Part shown: positions 1-8,883 of the stretch, piece by piece
How the letters are laid out: the number at the start of each line of letters is the position of its first letter
How positions within the stretch are numbered: position 1 is the first letter of the stretch
Source of the DNA: an uncultured Shimia sp.
GTDB lineage: Bacteria > Pseudomonadota > Alphaproteobacteria > Rhodobacterales > Rhodobacteraceae
Direction: 5' to 3'
Length of the DNA stretch: 64,000 nt
Assembly: GCF_947498095.1 (NCBI RefSeq)
Contig: NZ_CANMJE010000008.1
Location: 124,001-188,000, forward strand
Program-made: the position numbers and the translations under genes
The notes under the pieces: generated by a model
Seen by the model: only the letters and a program-made list of their open reading frames with translations
Told to the model about the DNA's origin: nothing
Database searches by the model: none

Positions 1-734
1 AACCCGTAAGGCAGTGGTTTGATGCTGGTGATCCAGGACGCTTTGGAGACGGCCCCAAAGTTTACCATGCCAAGAATATAAGCCAGCAGGTAACCCGCCA
101 ACAGCCCGATCAGAATGGCCGCGTTGGACAGAGAGCCCTTGGTAAAGAACTTGACCCCGAGCGCCACGATGACGACCGTCAGCGCCACAGACCAGTGCAG
201 CAAGGAGCCAAAGCTCTCGGCTTCCATCTGGAATTTGGCGGCGCCACCTGCCGCGTATTTGATCGCAACCGGGATCAGGTAAAGACCGATGGCCAGAATG
301 ACGAGGCCGGTCACTAGTGGTGGAAACAGCCAGCGTATCTTGCCAATAACGGCACCCAGACAGAAATGCAGCACGCCGCCTATGATACAGGCGGTCAGCG
401 CCACGCTAAGGCCTTGGGTCGCGGTGACCCCGGCCAGCACGCCAACAAAGGCAAAACTTGTGCCTTGCATGATCGGCAGACGCGCGCCCACGGGTCCGAT
501 CCCGACGGTTTGGAACAGCGTGGCGATGCCAGCAAACAGCATTGCCATCTGGATTAGGTAGATTTGCTCTGGTCCGCCAAAGGCCAGACCAGCAGCCCCC
601 GCGACGATGATTGACGGTGTAACGTTGGACGCGAACATCGCCAGCACGTGTTGAAACCCTAGCGGCACCGCCTGTGCGAGCGGTGGGGTTACGTTCGGAT
701 CACTATACTGTGTCCCTGTTGCAGTATCAGCCAT
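1..734 (-). CDS. NCS2 nucleobase (uracil/xanthine/urate) permease, C-terminus off window
   Basis: The gene starts at an ATG whose Shine-Dalgarno sequence AGGAG lies seven bases upstream, and runs off the left edge, so 244 N-terminal residues are visible. After a short hydrophilic N-terminus comes PLGFQHVLAMFASNVTPSI, the QH-containing first membrane segment of NCS2 nucleobase:cation symporters, followed by more hydrophobic helices. These inner-membrane carriers import uracil, xanthine or urate. The adjoining ureidoglycolate lyase and hydroxyisourate hydrolase genes favour a purine or urate substrate, but the substrate-defining C-terminal half is not visible. Confidence 0.88.
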   Translation of the reverse strand, partial: MADTATGTQYSDPNVTPPLAQAVPLGFQHVLAMFASNVTPSIIVAGAAGLAFGGPEQIYLIQMAMLFAGIATLFQTVGIGPVGARLPIMQGTSFAFVGVLAGVTATQGLSVALTACIIGGVLHFCLGAVIGKIRWLFPPLVTGLVILAIGLYLIPVAIKYAAGGAAKFQMEAESFGSLLHWSVALTVVIVALGVKFFTKGSLSNAAILIGLLAGYLLAYILGMVNFGAVSKASWITSIKPLPYG

Positions 735-823
735 ACGGAATTCTCCTGTTGGTATGGGGTTCTTGCTGTCTTCTTTTGCCGGACAGCTTTGGGTGATGGG
801 CAGGTGGGACCTGCCAGTGGTAT

Positions 824-1309
824 TCAGGACGACACAACCATGTAGGGGGTGTCGAACCAGAATTCTTCAAGGTTGTCGCCGGGTCCGATGCGGTCGACGA
901 CGGCAAAGAGACCGGGGGCCGTGAGAGGTGTGAGAACCCCGTGCCATGTGTTGCGGTGAAAGTTGATGGCCTGGCCAAGTGCCGTGACAAAGGCCTTTGG
1001 TGTGCCGGGCTTGCCGTGGTCATCCGGCGCTACAACCACAAGAAAAGGCGCCGGGGTCATGGGGATAAAGCTTTGCGAGCCCTCAGGGTGACGTTCCACC
1101 ATATCAAGAGTGTAGGGTAGGCTGCGCGGCTCGGCGTCAAACAGGCTGATCCCGGCACGGCCATCGGAGAAATCCAGCCGAGCAAGATCATGGTGACGTC
1201 CGCACAGGCCCTGATTAATGATTTTGTCCGGGCTGTCTTTCAGCGCCAGAACATCGCCAAAGGATGCGAAAGCCGACGCGGTCAGCGGTTCGGTCACGAT
1301 TGGCTTCAT
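824..1309 (-). CDS. allA: ureidoglycolate lyase
   Basis: A 161-residue cupin-fold protein. It releases urea from (S)-ureidoglycolate to give glyoxylate, the last step of the allantoin branch of purine breakdown. The family signature NFHRNTWHGVL is present near residue 118 and the C-terminus FWFDTPYMVV is typical. A GTG 30 bases upstream is in frame but has no ribosome site; the ATG at 1309 begins MKPIVTEPLT, as in family members, so it was chosen. It is 89 bases upstream of the permease on the same strand and divergent from uraH, consistent with a purine catabolic locus. Confidence 0.9.
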   Translation of the reverse strand: MKPIVTEPLTASAFASFGDVLALKDSPDKIINQGLCGRHHDLARLDFSDGRAGISLFDAEPRSLPYTLDMVERHPEGSQSFIPMTPAPFLVVVAPDDHGKPGTPKAFVTALGQAINFHRNTWHGVLTPLTAPGLFAVVDRIGPGDNLEEFWFDTPYMVVSS

Positions 1310-1499
1310 GACACACAATCCCTGTTCATCGCGGTGCACTTGATCATGCAGCCGTCTCCTATTGGTTCATTTGGTTCTATCTCAGAACAATCTGCGTGAC
1401 TTTCGCAAAAAAACTGAAAGACTTCTTTGCGACTTCTGCCTGTCTTATCCGCAACAAATGCGGGAAAACCGGGGCATATGAATAAAAAGGGGGCGTTTC

Positions 1500-1856
1500 A
1501 TGTCCGGATATCTCACCACACATGTTTTGGATACGGCGCGCGGCGTGCCTGCAGAAGGTATCAGGATCGCGCTTTTTCACCTATCCGGCGACAGCCGGGA
1601 AATGATTGCCGAGACAGTGACCAATGACGATGGCCGTACCGACAGTCCAATCTTGCCGCAGGATAAGTTCCAAACCGGGACCTATGAGTTGATCTTTTTT
1701 TGCGGGGACTATCTGCGTGATACCGGGCAGGCTGGGGACGATCCATTGTTTCTGGATGCTGTGCCGATCCGCTTTGGCATGTCAGACGGCGAGGCTCATT
1801 ATCATGTGCCGCTCTTGTTGTCGCCATATGGCTATTCGACCTATCGCGGCAGCTAA
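1500..1856 (+). CDS. uraH: 5-hydroxyisourate hydrolase
   Basis: A 118-residue transthyretin-related protein. It hydrolyses 5-hydroxyisourate, the product of urate oxidation, to OHCU. The N-terminal [14 protein letters not shown] block and the C-terminal YRGS tetrapeptide are both diagnostic of the family and supply catalytic His, Arg and Ser. The length matches the family. It is divergent from allA across 190 bases that should hold both promoters. The other enzymes of the pathway (urate oxidase or xanthine dehydrogenase, OHCU decarboxylase, allantoinase) are not in the window. Confidence 0.93.
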   Translation: MSGYLTTHVLDTARGVPAEGIRIALFHLSGDSREMIAETVTNDDGRTDSPILPQDKFQTGTYELIFFCGDYLRDTGQAGDDPLFLDAVPIRFGMSDGEAHYHVPLLLSPYGYSTYRGS

Positions 1857-1957
1857 GCGTCTTAGGCAAGAGTTGCGGCAAGAACTGCATTGCTATTCAC
1901 ACATTTGAATGTCAGCATGTCGCGGATCGTTGATCTCGGATGCAGGAGGACAGTCAG

Positions 1958-2878
1958 ATGCGTTTGACTCGAAGAAAGTTCATCAGAAACGCAAGCGCAG
2001 GTGCGGCCTTAGTTGCCGCCCCACAGATGGTCTGGTCCTCTGATCAGGTGGCTTTGGGATCCATGCAGATACAGACGCTGTCTGACGGGTACCTTAGCTT
2101 GCCATTTGATTTCATCTTTGGACCGATGCCTTCTGACGTCGTTGTGCCGATCCTTGGTGAGTACGAGATTGGCAATGGCCCTTTGATGCCCGAATGTAAT
2201 GTCACGCTGATGCAGGACGGCACGCGCACGGTGTTGTTCGATACCGGCTCGGGCACTGGGTTTCAGGACAGCGCGGGTCTGTTGATTGATGCGCTGGATA
2301 TGGCTGGTGTGGCCCCCGAGGACGTGACCCATGTCGTGTTTACACATTGTCATCCAGATCACTTGTGGGGTGTGCTGGACGATTTCGACGACCCCCTGTT
2401 TACCGAGGCGACGTATTTGATGGGGCGCGCCGAATGGGATTACTGGTGGAACTCGGAAACCGTAGATACGATTGAACCCGCACGCACCACCATGGCAATC
2501 GGCGCCAAGCGACGCATGGAAATGATCGAAGACGCCGTGACATTCTTTGATGACGGTGAGGAAATTCTGCCCGGCGTTGCGGCGCGGGCCAGCTACGGTC
2601 ATACGCCCGGTCATATGGCGTTTGAACTGCGCCAAGGCAGTGACAGCGTGATGGTGGTGGGCGATGCCATCGGAAATCACCACGTTGCCTTTGCCGCCCC
2701 GCAGCTGGAAAGCGGATCGGATCAGGATCGTGCCATCGCGGTTGCGACCCGCCTGTCCCTGCTGGACCAGTTGGCGGCAGACAAGACCCGATTGATCGGC
2801 TATCACTTGCCCGGCGGTGGGATGGGCCATGTGGAACGCAAGGGCGATGTCTACCGTTTTGTGCCGGACGGCGCCTGA
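1958..2878 (+). CDS. Tat-exported metallo-beta-lactamase-fold hydrolase
   Basis: A 306-residue protein. The start is set by AGGAGG nine bases before the ATG at 1958; an earlier in-frame ATG at 1940 overlaps this ribosome site. The N-terminus carries a twin-arginine motif (RRKFIRNAS) and a hydrophobic stretch, so it is probably folded before export. The zinc motif THCHPDHLWG (H130, H132, D134, H135), GHTPGH, GDAIGNHH and a late YHLPGG histidine complete a full MBL metal site. The reaction is unknown; lactonases, glyoxalase II-like and quinolone-signal hydrolases share this architecture. Confidence 0.85.
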   Translation: MRLTRRKFIRNASAGAALVAAPQMVWSSDQVALGSMQIQTLSDGYLSLPFDFIFGPMPSDVVVPILGEYEIGNGPLMPECNVTLMQDGTRTVLFDTGSGTGFQDSAGLLIDALDMAGVAPEDVTHVVFTHCHPDHLWGVLDDFDDPLFTEATYLMGRAEWDYWWNSETVDTIEPARTTMAIGAKRRMEMIEDAVTFFDDGEEILPGVAARASYGHTPGHMAFELRQGSDSVMVVGDAIGNHHVAFAAPQLESGSDQDRAIAVATRLSLLDQLAADKTRLIGYHLPGGGMGHVERKGDVYRFVPDGA

Positions 2879-2893
2879 AACAGGAGATCAAAT

Positions 2894-2947
2894 ATGTCAG
2901 TCAAGCTCCAAACCCTTCCTGACGTGGTTGGGGGCCCTCTGGCATGA
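2894..2947 (+). CDS. possible 17-codon leader peptide coupled to gph
   Basis: A short open frame (MSVKLQTLPDVVGGPLA) starts 15 bases after the MBL-fold gene, behind a good CAGGAG ribosome site. Its TGA overlaps the gph ATG as ATGA. The gph start itself has only a G-rich stretch upstream, so translation of this peptide could deliver ribosomes to gph by coupling. Alternatively the ribosome site could be a relic. No homologue is known to me; the evidence is layout only. Confidence 0.35.
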   Translation: MSVKLQTLPDVVGGPLA

Positions 2948-3603
2948 AAGCCATCATTTTTGATCTGGATGGCACGCTGGTCGACAGTGCGCCCGACATC
3001 CATGCGGCGGTGAACCGGATGCTTGAGACCGAAGGCCAGCCCACGTTGGACTTGCCGACGGTGACCTCATTTGTTGGCAACGGCCTGCCCAAGCTGATCG
3101 AACGGGTGATGACACGGCAAGGCATAGATATGGCCGCGTTTGATCGCATCACCGCGGATGTTCTGGAGATCTATGAGACCACTCCGGCAACCTATGCGCG
3201 TCCCTATCCCGGCATGAAGCAGGCCTTGCAGGACCTCACTGGCGCTGGATACCGGATGGGGGTCTGCACCAACAAACCCTACAAGCCAGCCATAAACCTG
3301 CTGCATGACATGGGATTGGACGGGGTCTTTGACGTGGTGATTGGTGGCGACAGCACGCCTGCACGCAAACCAGACGCCTTGCCTTTGCAGGAAACTATCA
3401 AAGCCTTGCAGGCCGAAGAAGTCCTGTATGTCGGCGACAGCGAGATTGATGCGTCCACGGCACAAAATGCCCGCGTTGGCTTTGCGCTCTTTACCGAAGG
3501 CTATCGAAAACGCGCCGTGGCGAGCATTCCCCACGCCTATGCGTTTTCGGATTTTGGTCAGCTATCGGCGATTGTTTCGACGCATTTTCTGAGCAAAACT
3601 TAA
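2944..3603 (+). CDS. gph: phosphoglycolate phosphatase (HAD superfamily)
   Basis: A 219-residue HAD hydrolase that dephosphorylates 2-phosphoglycolate to glycolate, clearing a product of oxygenase activity or DNA-end repair. Motif I is DLDGTLVDS (nucleophile D7, acid D9), motif II CTNKP, motif III lysine in ARKPDALP and motif IV YVGDSEID. A helical cap lies between motifs I and II, as in the Gph/PGP subfamily. It lies downstream of the MBL-fold gene, linked by the short leader frame ending in ATGA. Assignment to Gph rather than another HAD sugar phosphatase is by overall similarity. Confidence 0.87.
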   Translation: MKAIIFDLDGTLVDSAPDIHAAVNRMLETEGQPTLDLPTVTSFVGNGLPKLIERVMTRQGIDMAAFDRITADVLEIYETTPATYARPYPGMKQALQDLTGAGYRMGVCTNKPYKPAINLLHDMGLDGVFDVVIGGDSTPARKPDALPLQETIKALQAEEVLYVGDSEIDASTAQNARVGFALFTEGYRKRAVASIPHAYAFSDFGQLSAIVSTHFLSKT

Positions 3604-3738
3604 CCTTTTTCCCCTTTCTTGCCGACCGTAAGGGCAGGCATTGTGAATTCCGAACGGCCTGACTAAAGTGGGCCTGCGAATGGGCCGATGGGGCGTTTCC
3701 TGCAGGACGGAAGCGGTCGGCCGATGGGAGGGTTAAGA

Positions 3739-4314
3739 ATGAAGACAGTTTTTGCAGCAGTTATCGCGGCCTGTGCCACGATGGTGGCGTCTATCGCGAT
3801 GGCAGGCGTGATCGAATTGACACCCGCCAGCCCTCAGCCGTCGGGCGTGAAAAAGGGGCTGAAGGTCAGCTACTTCACCGGTGATCGCCAGGTCCGCTCA
3901 TTGAGTTCGGCCAAGGGGCGTCTCAAAGGCAGCTCCAAACCGGGCAAGCCGCTCAGCGGGTTAAGCTATCCTGACAAGGGCAAGGGCGCGCCGGTTCTGA
4001 CGGCGGGCATCCCGGAATTGGTGGTTGCGGATATTCGTGGCTATATCAAGTTCGCCAAACCCGGTGTCTATGAGGTCGAGTTTTACTCCAATGACGGCAT
4101 GCAGGTTTGGATCGGTGGTCAATCGGTCTCAAAGGTGGACGGCATCACCCCTTGCGCCAGCGGTGGCCCGCAACAAGTGAAAGTCCCGTCGGCAGGCTGG
4201 TACGACATTCAGGCCATATATTTCCAGAAAGAGGGCACCGCCTGTCTGGAAGCGGAATGGAAGGCGCCGGGTGGATCGTTTGGGCTGATCCCTAACAGTG
4301 CCTTTGGGTATTGA
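3739..4314 (+). CDS. secreted PA14-domain-like protein
   Basis: A 191-residue protein. GGGAGG eight bases before the ATG at 3739 decides the start over an ATG 51 bases upstream. Residues 1-23 form a signal peptide ending in IAMA-G. The mature part resembles a PA14/GLEYA beta-sandwich: KVSYFTGD near the start, an FAKPGVYEVEFYSNDGMQVWIGG core and WYDIQAIYFQKEGTACLEAEW. PA14 domains bind carbohydrate or mediate adhesion. No catalytic domain accompanies it. Its transcript ends at a strong bidirectional terminator shared with the convergent gene. Confidence 0.72.
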   Translation: MKTVFAAVIAACATMVASIAMAGVIELTPASPQPSGVKKGLKVSYFTGDRQVRSLSSAKGRLKGSSKPGKPLSGLSYPDKGKGAPVLTAGIPELVVADIRGYIKFAKPGVYEVEFYSNDGMQVWIGGQSVSKVDGITPCASGGPQQVKVPSAGWYDIQAIYFQKEGTACLEAEWKAPGGSFGLIPNSAFGY

Positions 4315-4345
4315 TCCACGCTCTCGCGCACCAGAATGACCAAAC

Positions 4346-4369
4346 AAAGGGGCCACGCGGCCCTTTTTC
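4346..4369. terminator. bidirectional rho-independent terminator
   Basis: AAAGGG-GCC and GGCCCTTTTT form a GC-rich stem (one bulged G) around a short loop. There are T residues on the right and A residues on the left. It sits between the convergent PA14-like and HExxH genes and can serve both. Confidence 0.8.
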
Positions 4370-4374
4370 TTGTG

Positions 4375-5046
4375 TTAACGGCAGATGCCTTCGATCTTGG
4401 CATCTTTCCACGGAATGCGCAGTTGGTCGGGGCGGGGTAGCTCCCCCAGCGGCATGGCCTGGCTGATCAGGGACGCAAGACGCGCCGTGCGGGGCGCTTC
4501 GGGGTCCAGCATGGCGCAGCAGACGTATTCCTCGACGATGCTGGCCTGTTGCTCATAGCCGAACTCCAGAAACCTTGTGTCAGTCGAGATATCAAACAAA
4601 TAGGGATCGGCGCCGTTTTCATGCTCGCTGGCCGCGCGCAATGGGGAATAGCCGGTAATCTTGCGGTTCTGCCATTGCCAGACATGGGTGATCTCATGGG
4701 CAAACAGCATCGCGTCCATCAGGTCCATACGTTCTGGGTACCCGGCCATGAAATTCGGCTTGTGCCAGTCCTTGGCAAAATAGGCGGTGTTCCATACCAC
4801 CACGGCGGCGGGGGACACGGTGACCTCTTTGCGGGTGATTTCCGGCCAGATCCGTTCGCGGCAAGCCACTCGGGGGCGGGGTTCGCGGGTAAAGGTGAAG
4901 GAACTGAATGGCACATCGCGCACCACGGTCACGGCCTCGGGACGGATCGTGTCGCCCTGCAGGTCCTTGGCAAACTCGGCCTCGGACGGGGTCAGGCTAC
5001 GGGTACAGGATATCAGGACCAAAGGCAGAAAAAATCGCGCGCGCAT
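4375..5046 (-). CDS. putative lipoprotein with HExxH metallopeptidase-like motif
   Basis: A 223-residue protein. The N-terminus MRARFFLPLVLISCTRS has a lipobox ending at C14, so it is probably a lipoprotein. The sequence AHEITHVWQWQN contains H117-E118-x-x-H121, a zinc-peptidase signature, with a downstream SEHENGADPYLF segment that could supply a third ligand. Related DUF4157-type proteins are envelope proteins of unknown substrate. It is conserved in length with many hypothetical alphaproteobacterial proteins. Catalytic activity is inferred from the motif only. Confidence 0.65.
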   Translation of the reverse strand: MRARFFLPLVLISCTRSLTPSEAEFAKDLQGDTIRPEAVTVVRDVPFSSFTFTREPRPRVACRERIWPEITRKEVTVSPAAVVVWNTAYFAKDWHKPNFMAGYPERMDLMDAMLFAHEITHVWQWQNRKITGYSPLRAASEHENGADPYLFDISTDTRFLEFGYEQQASIVEEYVCCAMLDPEAPRTARLASLISQAMPLGELPRPDQLRIPWKDAKIEGICR

Positions 5047-5132
5047 GTCGCGACCCTAACAGCCTCGCCCGTTGGATCAAGCGGTGGACGCATGGGACCC
5101 ATCACTTGACCAAGGCCCGCGTCAAAAATGGC

Positions 5133-5438
5133 TCAGAGCGCTTTGCCGCTCAGACAGTGATGGTAGAAATGATTGTATTTCTGCTTGTCCGCCGCGTTGC
5201 CATTGATGCCCCCGATAAGGCCGCCGGTGACGGCCCCACGCTTGGCACCTTTTGAGCCATTGACGATGCCGCCAAGAGCTGCGCCGCCGACGATGCCTGT
5301 CGTGGCTCCGGCGGCCGTGGCGCTGCTGCCGGATTTCACCTTGGCATAAGAGTCGCAATAGGTCTGCGTGCGCTCTTGGGCATAGGCAGGGGATGTGGCC
5401 AGCATGGCGGCCACGAGGACAAGAGAAAGACGTTTCAT
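5133..5438 (-). CDS. small exported glycine-rich (glycine zipper) protein
   Basis: A 101-residue protein. Start chosen at 5438, behind CCGGAGATACCAACA. It has a signal peptide (MKRLSLVLVAAMLATSPAYA), then a Cys-containing TYCDSYAKVK segment, a glycine-zipper stretch (residues about 45-80, repeated GGxxGG) and a C-terminal HCLSGKAL. The two cysteines flanking the zipper probably form a disulfide. Glycine zippers of this type insert in or associate with the outer membrane. It is a paralogue of the next gene upstream. Confidence 0.7.
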   Translation of the reverse strand: MKRLSLVLVAAMLATSPAYAQERTQTYCDSYAKVKSGSSATAAGATTGIVGGAALGGIVNGSKGAKRGAVTGGLIGGINGNAADKQKYNHFYHHCLSGKAL

Positions 5439-5560
5439 TGTTGGTATCTCCGGAAAACTGCTCTGGGGTACCTCTGACATTTGGGCCGCAAAGGGCGCTG
5501 CCAAATGCGCCTAGGTGCCAAATTTTTGTGATACCGGGCCAAATAGGGACCGCAGGGGCG

Positions 5561-5881
5561 TTATTTTGGCGGCCAGGGCGCGGTCAGGCGACCACCGCTT
5601 AGACATTCCTGCAGGTAGTAGTCATAGACCTGCTTGTCCCATTGCCCGCCCCTGGCAGCCCCAAGAGCCCCTCCGGCGAGGGCGCCGCGATTGACGGCTG
5701 TTGAGCCCCCTTGGGTGGCCCCCGCTGCCGCCCCAGCCCATTTGCCACTGCGTCCGCCCCGCACCGTGCCCGCTTGCCCCGCCGAGGCGCGGGCGTATTG
5801 GTCACAAAATATGCCGGTACGCTCGTAGTCCTCCGCCAGGACGGGCAGGGGAAGGAGGGCGAGGATCAGGAAAAGGCGCAT
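5561..5881 (-). CDS. small exported glycine-rich protein, paralogue of its neighbour
   Basis: A 106-residue protein with signal peptide MRLFLILALLPLPVLA. The layout matches the gene at 5133-5438: GIFCDQYARAS near the mature N-terminus, an Ala/Gly-rich zipper, WDKQVYDYYLQECLSGGRL at the end. Cysteine positions and the CLSG tail are shared, so the two arose by tandem duplication. Function unknown; an envelope structural role is the simplest reading. A C-terminal tail TAPWPPK is not present in the sister protein. Confidence 0.66.
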   Translation of the reverse strand: MRLFLILALLPLPVLAEDYERTGIFCDQYARASAGQAGTVRGGRSGKWAGAAAGATQGGSTAVNRGALAGGALGAARGGQWDKQVYDYYLQECLSGGRLTAPWPPK

Positions 5882-5923
5882 GGGGGGAGTGTGGCAGAGG
5901 GTGTTTCGTCACTCAACCCATTG

Positions 5924-5942
5924 CATGATGCGCTGCATCATG
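5924..5942. promoter_or_regulatory. 8-bp-arm inverted repeat upstream of the glycine-rich gene
   Basis: CATGATGC-GCT-GCATCATG is a perfect inverted repeat. It lies 42 bases before the start codon at 5881 in a 267-base intergenic stretch that otherwise shows nothing I can name. Its size and place suit a dimeric repressor operator. No regulator gene is adjacent. Confidence 0.3.
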
Positions 5943-6148
5943 AACGCGCCCGACCCGCCCCCGTCGCACCAAAGGCGCACCGTTTATGGGGGCTCGCCTT
6001 TGTCGAGAAGGGCGGTCGCGTTTGCGCCCACCCATCGGATCGGGCGTGAGGGGTGTTGGGAAGGGGAGTGTTGGGTTGAGTTTTATCCCACCACTGGATC
6101 GAGGGGTGCGATCAATGGGCTGAAACAACACTTCAGCCTTTCAATGGC

Positions 6149-6778
6149 CTAGGCCAAATGAGTGGCAGGCCGCTCAACAAGCTCCAGCTTTTTATACATC
6201 CAATCGCCTGTTCGAATTTGCCAGAATTTGTATGGTTTCGACACATACAGTTTTTTGATCCCTGTAAACCGGTCGTGTCCCAAAATGTAGAGACGTACGT
6301 GCACTTTTTCATAGCTCATGAAAACATCCTCCAGTCTCAAGCCGCGCTCAGGCCGGAGAATGGACGTATTCTTGTGGATCGTAGGGCTTTTTTGCGGATC
6401 AAAAAGGCTAGATTCGTGAACTTTTAGTTGAATGTAGCGATGCCCTTTTCCGAACCGAAGTGAGTTGGAGAAAGTGGTTGGAATTGTGTAGTAATTCCAC
6501 CTTCTAGAGTCAGACTTGCTTGAGTCAGACTTGGCAATGTTGAACACAGATACCCTGCAAATGGCAGTTGTTTCAATTAGGTCGATCACTCCTTTCTTTT
6601 GGACCTTTGTGGTGTAGTGGCTCCGTTCCGAATGCTTGTGCTTGACGACATTGATCTTGTCGGAAAAAATGATTTTCGGACTGACTAACTTGTGAAACAC
6701 GCCTAGAGTAACAACCGCCGATAGAACGCCAACCGCGACTGCAATTGCCAATTCTATTGCGAAGATCTCCTCAAACAT
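6149..6778 (-). CDS. AT-rich orphan membrane-anchored protein
   Basis: A 209-residue protein. Start at 6778 overlaps the parE stop by eight bases. One N-terminal transmembrane helix (about residues 6-27) is followed by a beta-rich, basic domain with no family I recognise. The segment HVRLYILGHDRFTGIKKLYV loosely recalls the cytoplasmic beta domain of inward-rectifier-like channels, but there is no pore sequence. Base composition is far more AT-rich than parE and all neighbours, and Lys/Ile/Ser content is higher, which suggests lateral acquisition. It may be expressed as the tail of the parE transcript. Confidence 0.6.
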   Translation of the reverse strand: MFEEIFAIELAIAVAVGVLSAVVTLGVFHKLVSPKIIFSDKINVVKHKHSERSHYTTKVQKKGVIDLIETTAICRVSVFNIAKSDSSKSDSRRWNYYTIPTTFSNSLRFGKGHRYIQLKVHESSLFDPQKSPTIHKNTSILRPERGLRLEDVFMSYEKVHVRLYILGHDRFTGIKKLYVSKPYKFWQIRTGDWMYKKLELVERPATHLA

Positions 6779-8726
6779 CCAACTCCTCCACGAACCGCGC
6801 ATTCTCCTGAATGTATTGGAACCGCAGCTCGGGTTTTTTACCCATGAGGCGCTCGACCAGATCGCCGGTTTCACCTGGTTCATCCTCGTCAATCGTGACA
6901 CGGATGAGCTTGCGGGTTTTAGGGTCCATGGTGGTTTCTTTCAAATCCTTGGCGTCCATTTCGCCCAGACCTTTGAACCGCTGCACGTCAATCTTGCCTT
7001 TGCCGCCCAGCCCCTTTTCCATCAGCACGTCTTTTTCCGCGTCCGTGGCGACGTAAATGCGCCGCGCGCCTTGCGTCAGGCGGTAGAGCGGCGGGCAGGC
7101 GAGGTAGAGGTGGCCCTGATCAATCAGCGGGCGCATCTGGGTGAAAAAGAACGTCATCAACAGCGCCGCAATATGAGCGCCGTCGACGTCCGCATCGGTC
7201 ATGATGATAATCTTTTCATAACGCAGATCGTCGATGTTGAACTTCGTGCCCATGCCGCAGCCAAGGCTTTCGCAGAGGTCGGAAATCTCGGCGTTGCTTC
7301 CCAGCTTCGATGAGGCCGCGCCGAGGACGTTCAGGATTTTGCCTTTGAGCGGCAGAAGCGCTTGGGTTTTGCGGTCGCGGGCACCTTTGCCCGAGCCACC
7401 GGCCGAGTCACCCTCGACGATGAACAATTCCGTGCCTTCGCGGTCTTTCGACGAACAGTCTGTCAGCTTGCCCGGCAGGCGCAGTTTCTTGGTCGCGGAT
7501 TTGCGGGCGGTTTCCTTTTCCATGCGGCGGCGCAGGCGTTCTTCGGCACGCAGCACGAGGAAATCAAGGATAGCGCCCGCCGATTTGGTGTCGGCGGCCA
7601 GCCAGTTGTCAAAGTGGTCGCGCACCGAGTTTTCCACCATCCGTTGCGCCTCGACCGTGGCCAGCCGGTCTTTGGTCTGGCCGACAAATTCAGGCTCGCG
7701 GATGAAGCACGAGACCAGCGCGCCCGCGCCCGTGGTCAGGTCTTCGCGGGTGATGGTGGCGGCCTTTTTGTTGCTGACCAACTCGCCGTAAGCCTTGATA
7801 CCCTTGAGGATTGCGGCCCAGAACCCGGCCTCGTGAGTGCCGCCTTCGGGGGTGGGGACGGTGTTACAATAGGATTGGATGAACCCATCGCGCGAGGGCG
7901 TCCAGTTGATCGCCCATTCAACCTTGCCCGGCGCGTTGAACTTTTCGAAAGACACCGTGCCGCAGAATGGCTGGTCGGAATAGGTTGAGGCGCCCGACAG
8001 GGTCTCGTTCAGGTAATCTGACAGACCACCGGGAAAATGGAACTTGGCCTCGGCCGGGGTTTCGCCATCATCAATGCCGGTTTTCCAGCGGATTTCGACG
8101 CCCGAGAACAGATAGGCTTTGGAGCGCGCCATCTTGAACAGGCGGGCGGGTTTCAGTTTCAGAGAGCCGAAGATTTCCGGGTCAGGGTGAAAGGTGACAG
8201 CCGTGCCGCGACGGTTGGGAGCCGCGCCGATCTTGGCCAGTTTGCCCTGCGGGATGCCGCGCGCGAACTCCATCGCGTAAAGCTCTTTGTTGCGGGCAAC
8301 TTCGACGCGCAGATGGTCCGAAAGCGCGTTCACAACTGACGAGCCCACGCCATGCAGACCGCCCGAGGTTTCATAGCTGTCGCCAGAGAACTTGCCGCCT
8401 GCGTTCAGGGTGCAAAAGATGATCTCAAGCGCCGATTTTTTAGGGTCTTTCGGGTGAGGGTCGGTGGGGATGCCACGCCCGTTGTCGCACACAGAGACAT
8501 GGCCGTTTTCATGCAGCTCAATCTCGATCCATGTGGCGTGTCCCGCTACGGCCTCGTCCATCGAGTTGTCGACGATTTCGGCCACCATGTGATGCAGGGC
8601 GCGATCATCCTTGCCCCCGATGTACATGCCGGGGCGCAGACGCACGTGCTCCATGTCTTCCAGAACCTGGATGGAAGACGCGTCATAGTCGCTCGCGGTG
8701 GACGCGGTCAAAAGGTCGTTTGCCAT
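6771..8726 (-). CDS. parE: DNA topoisomerase IV subunit B
   Basis: A 651-residue type IIA topoisomerase ATPase subunit that pairs with ParC to decatenate chromosomes. GHKL ATPase motifs are IVDNSMDEAVAGHA and DNGRGIPTD near the N-terminus with SGGLHGVGSSVVNAL as ATP lid; the TOPRIM motif EGDSAGGSGKGARDR and DADVDGAHIA follow, and RFKGLGEMD near the C-terminus. Start at 8726 (MANDLLTAST) agrees with family length; in-frame ATG and other codons further upstream would add non-conserved residues. ParE rather than GyrB because the GyrB-specific insertions are absent. Confidence 0.95.
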   Translation of the reverse strand: MANDLLTASTASDYDASSIQVLEDMEHVRLRPGMYIGGKDDRALHHMVAEIVDNSMDEAVAGHATWIEIELHENGHVSVCDNGRGIPTDPHPKDPKKSALEIIFCTLNAGGKFSGDSYETSGGLHGVGSSVVNALSDHLRVEVARNKELYAMEFARGIPQGKLAKIGAAPNRRGTAVTFHPDPEIFGSLKLKPARLFKMARSKAYLFSGVEIRWKTGIDDGETPAEAKFHFPGGLSDYLNETLSGASTYSDQPFCGTVSFEKFNAPGKVEWAINWTPSRDGFIQSYCNTVPTPEGGTHEAGFWAAILKGIKAYGELVSNKKAATITREDLTTGAGALVSCFIREPEFVGQTKDRLATVEAQRMVENSVRDHFDNWLAADTKSAGAILDFLVLRAEERLRRRMEKETARKSATKKLRLPGKLTDCSSKDREGTELFIVEGDSAGGSGKGARDRKTQALLPLKGKILNVLGAASSKLGSNAEISDLCESLGCGMGTKFNIDDLRYEKIIIMTDADVDGAHIAALLMTFFFTQMRPLIDQGHLYLACPPLYRLTQGARRIYVATDAEKDVLMEKGLGGKGKIDVQRFKGLGEMDAKDLKETTMDPKTRKLIRVTIDEDEPGETGDLVERLMGKKPELRFQYIQENARFVEELDV

Positions 8727-8883
8727 GCTCGGGCTGCCCATTCTTAATGTTGGTTGGCGGCTATTATGGCAGGGCTCTGCGATAGGCGAAAGGGTGGAAT
8801 GACGCCCACTGGATAAGCCGCTGTCTTGGATTGCGAACTTGTGTTCTAGTGAGGTCATGACGGCCACAGTGAGAGGACATTCC

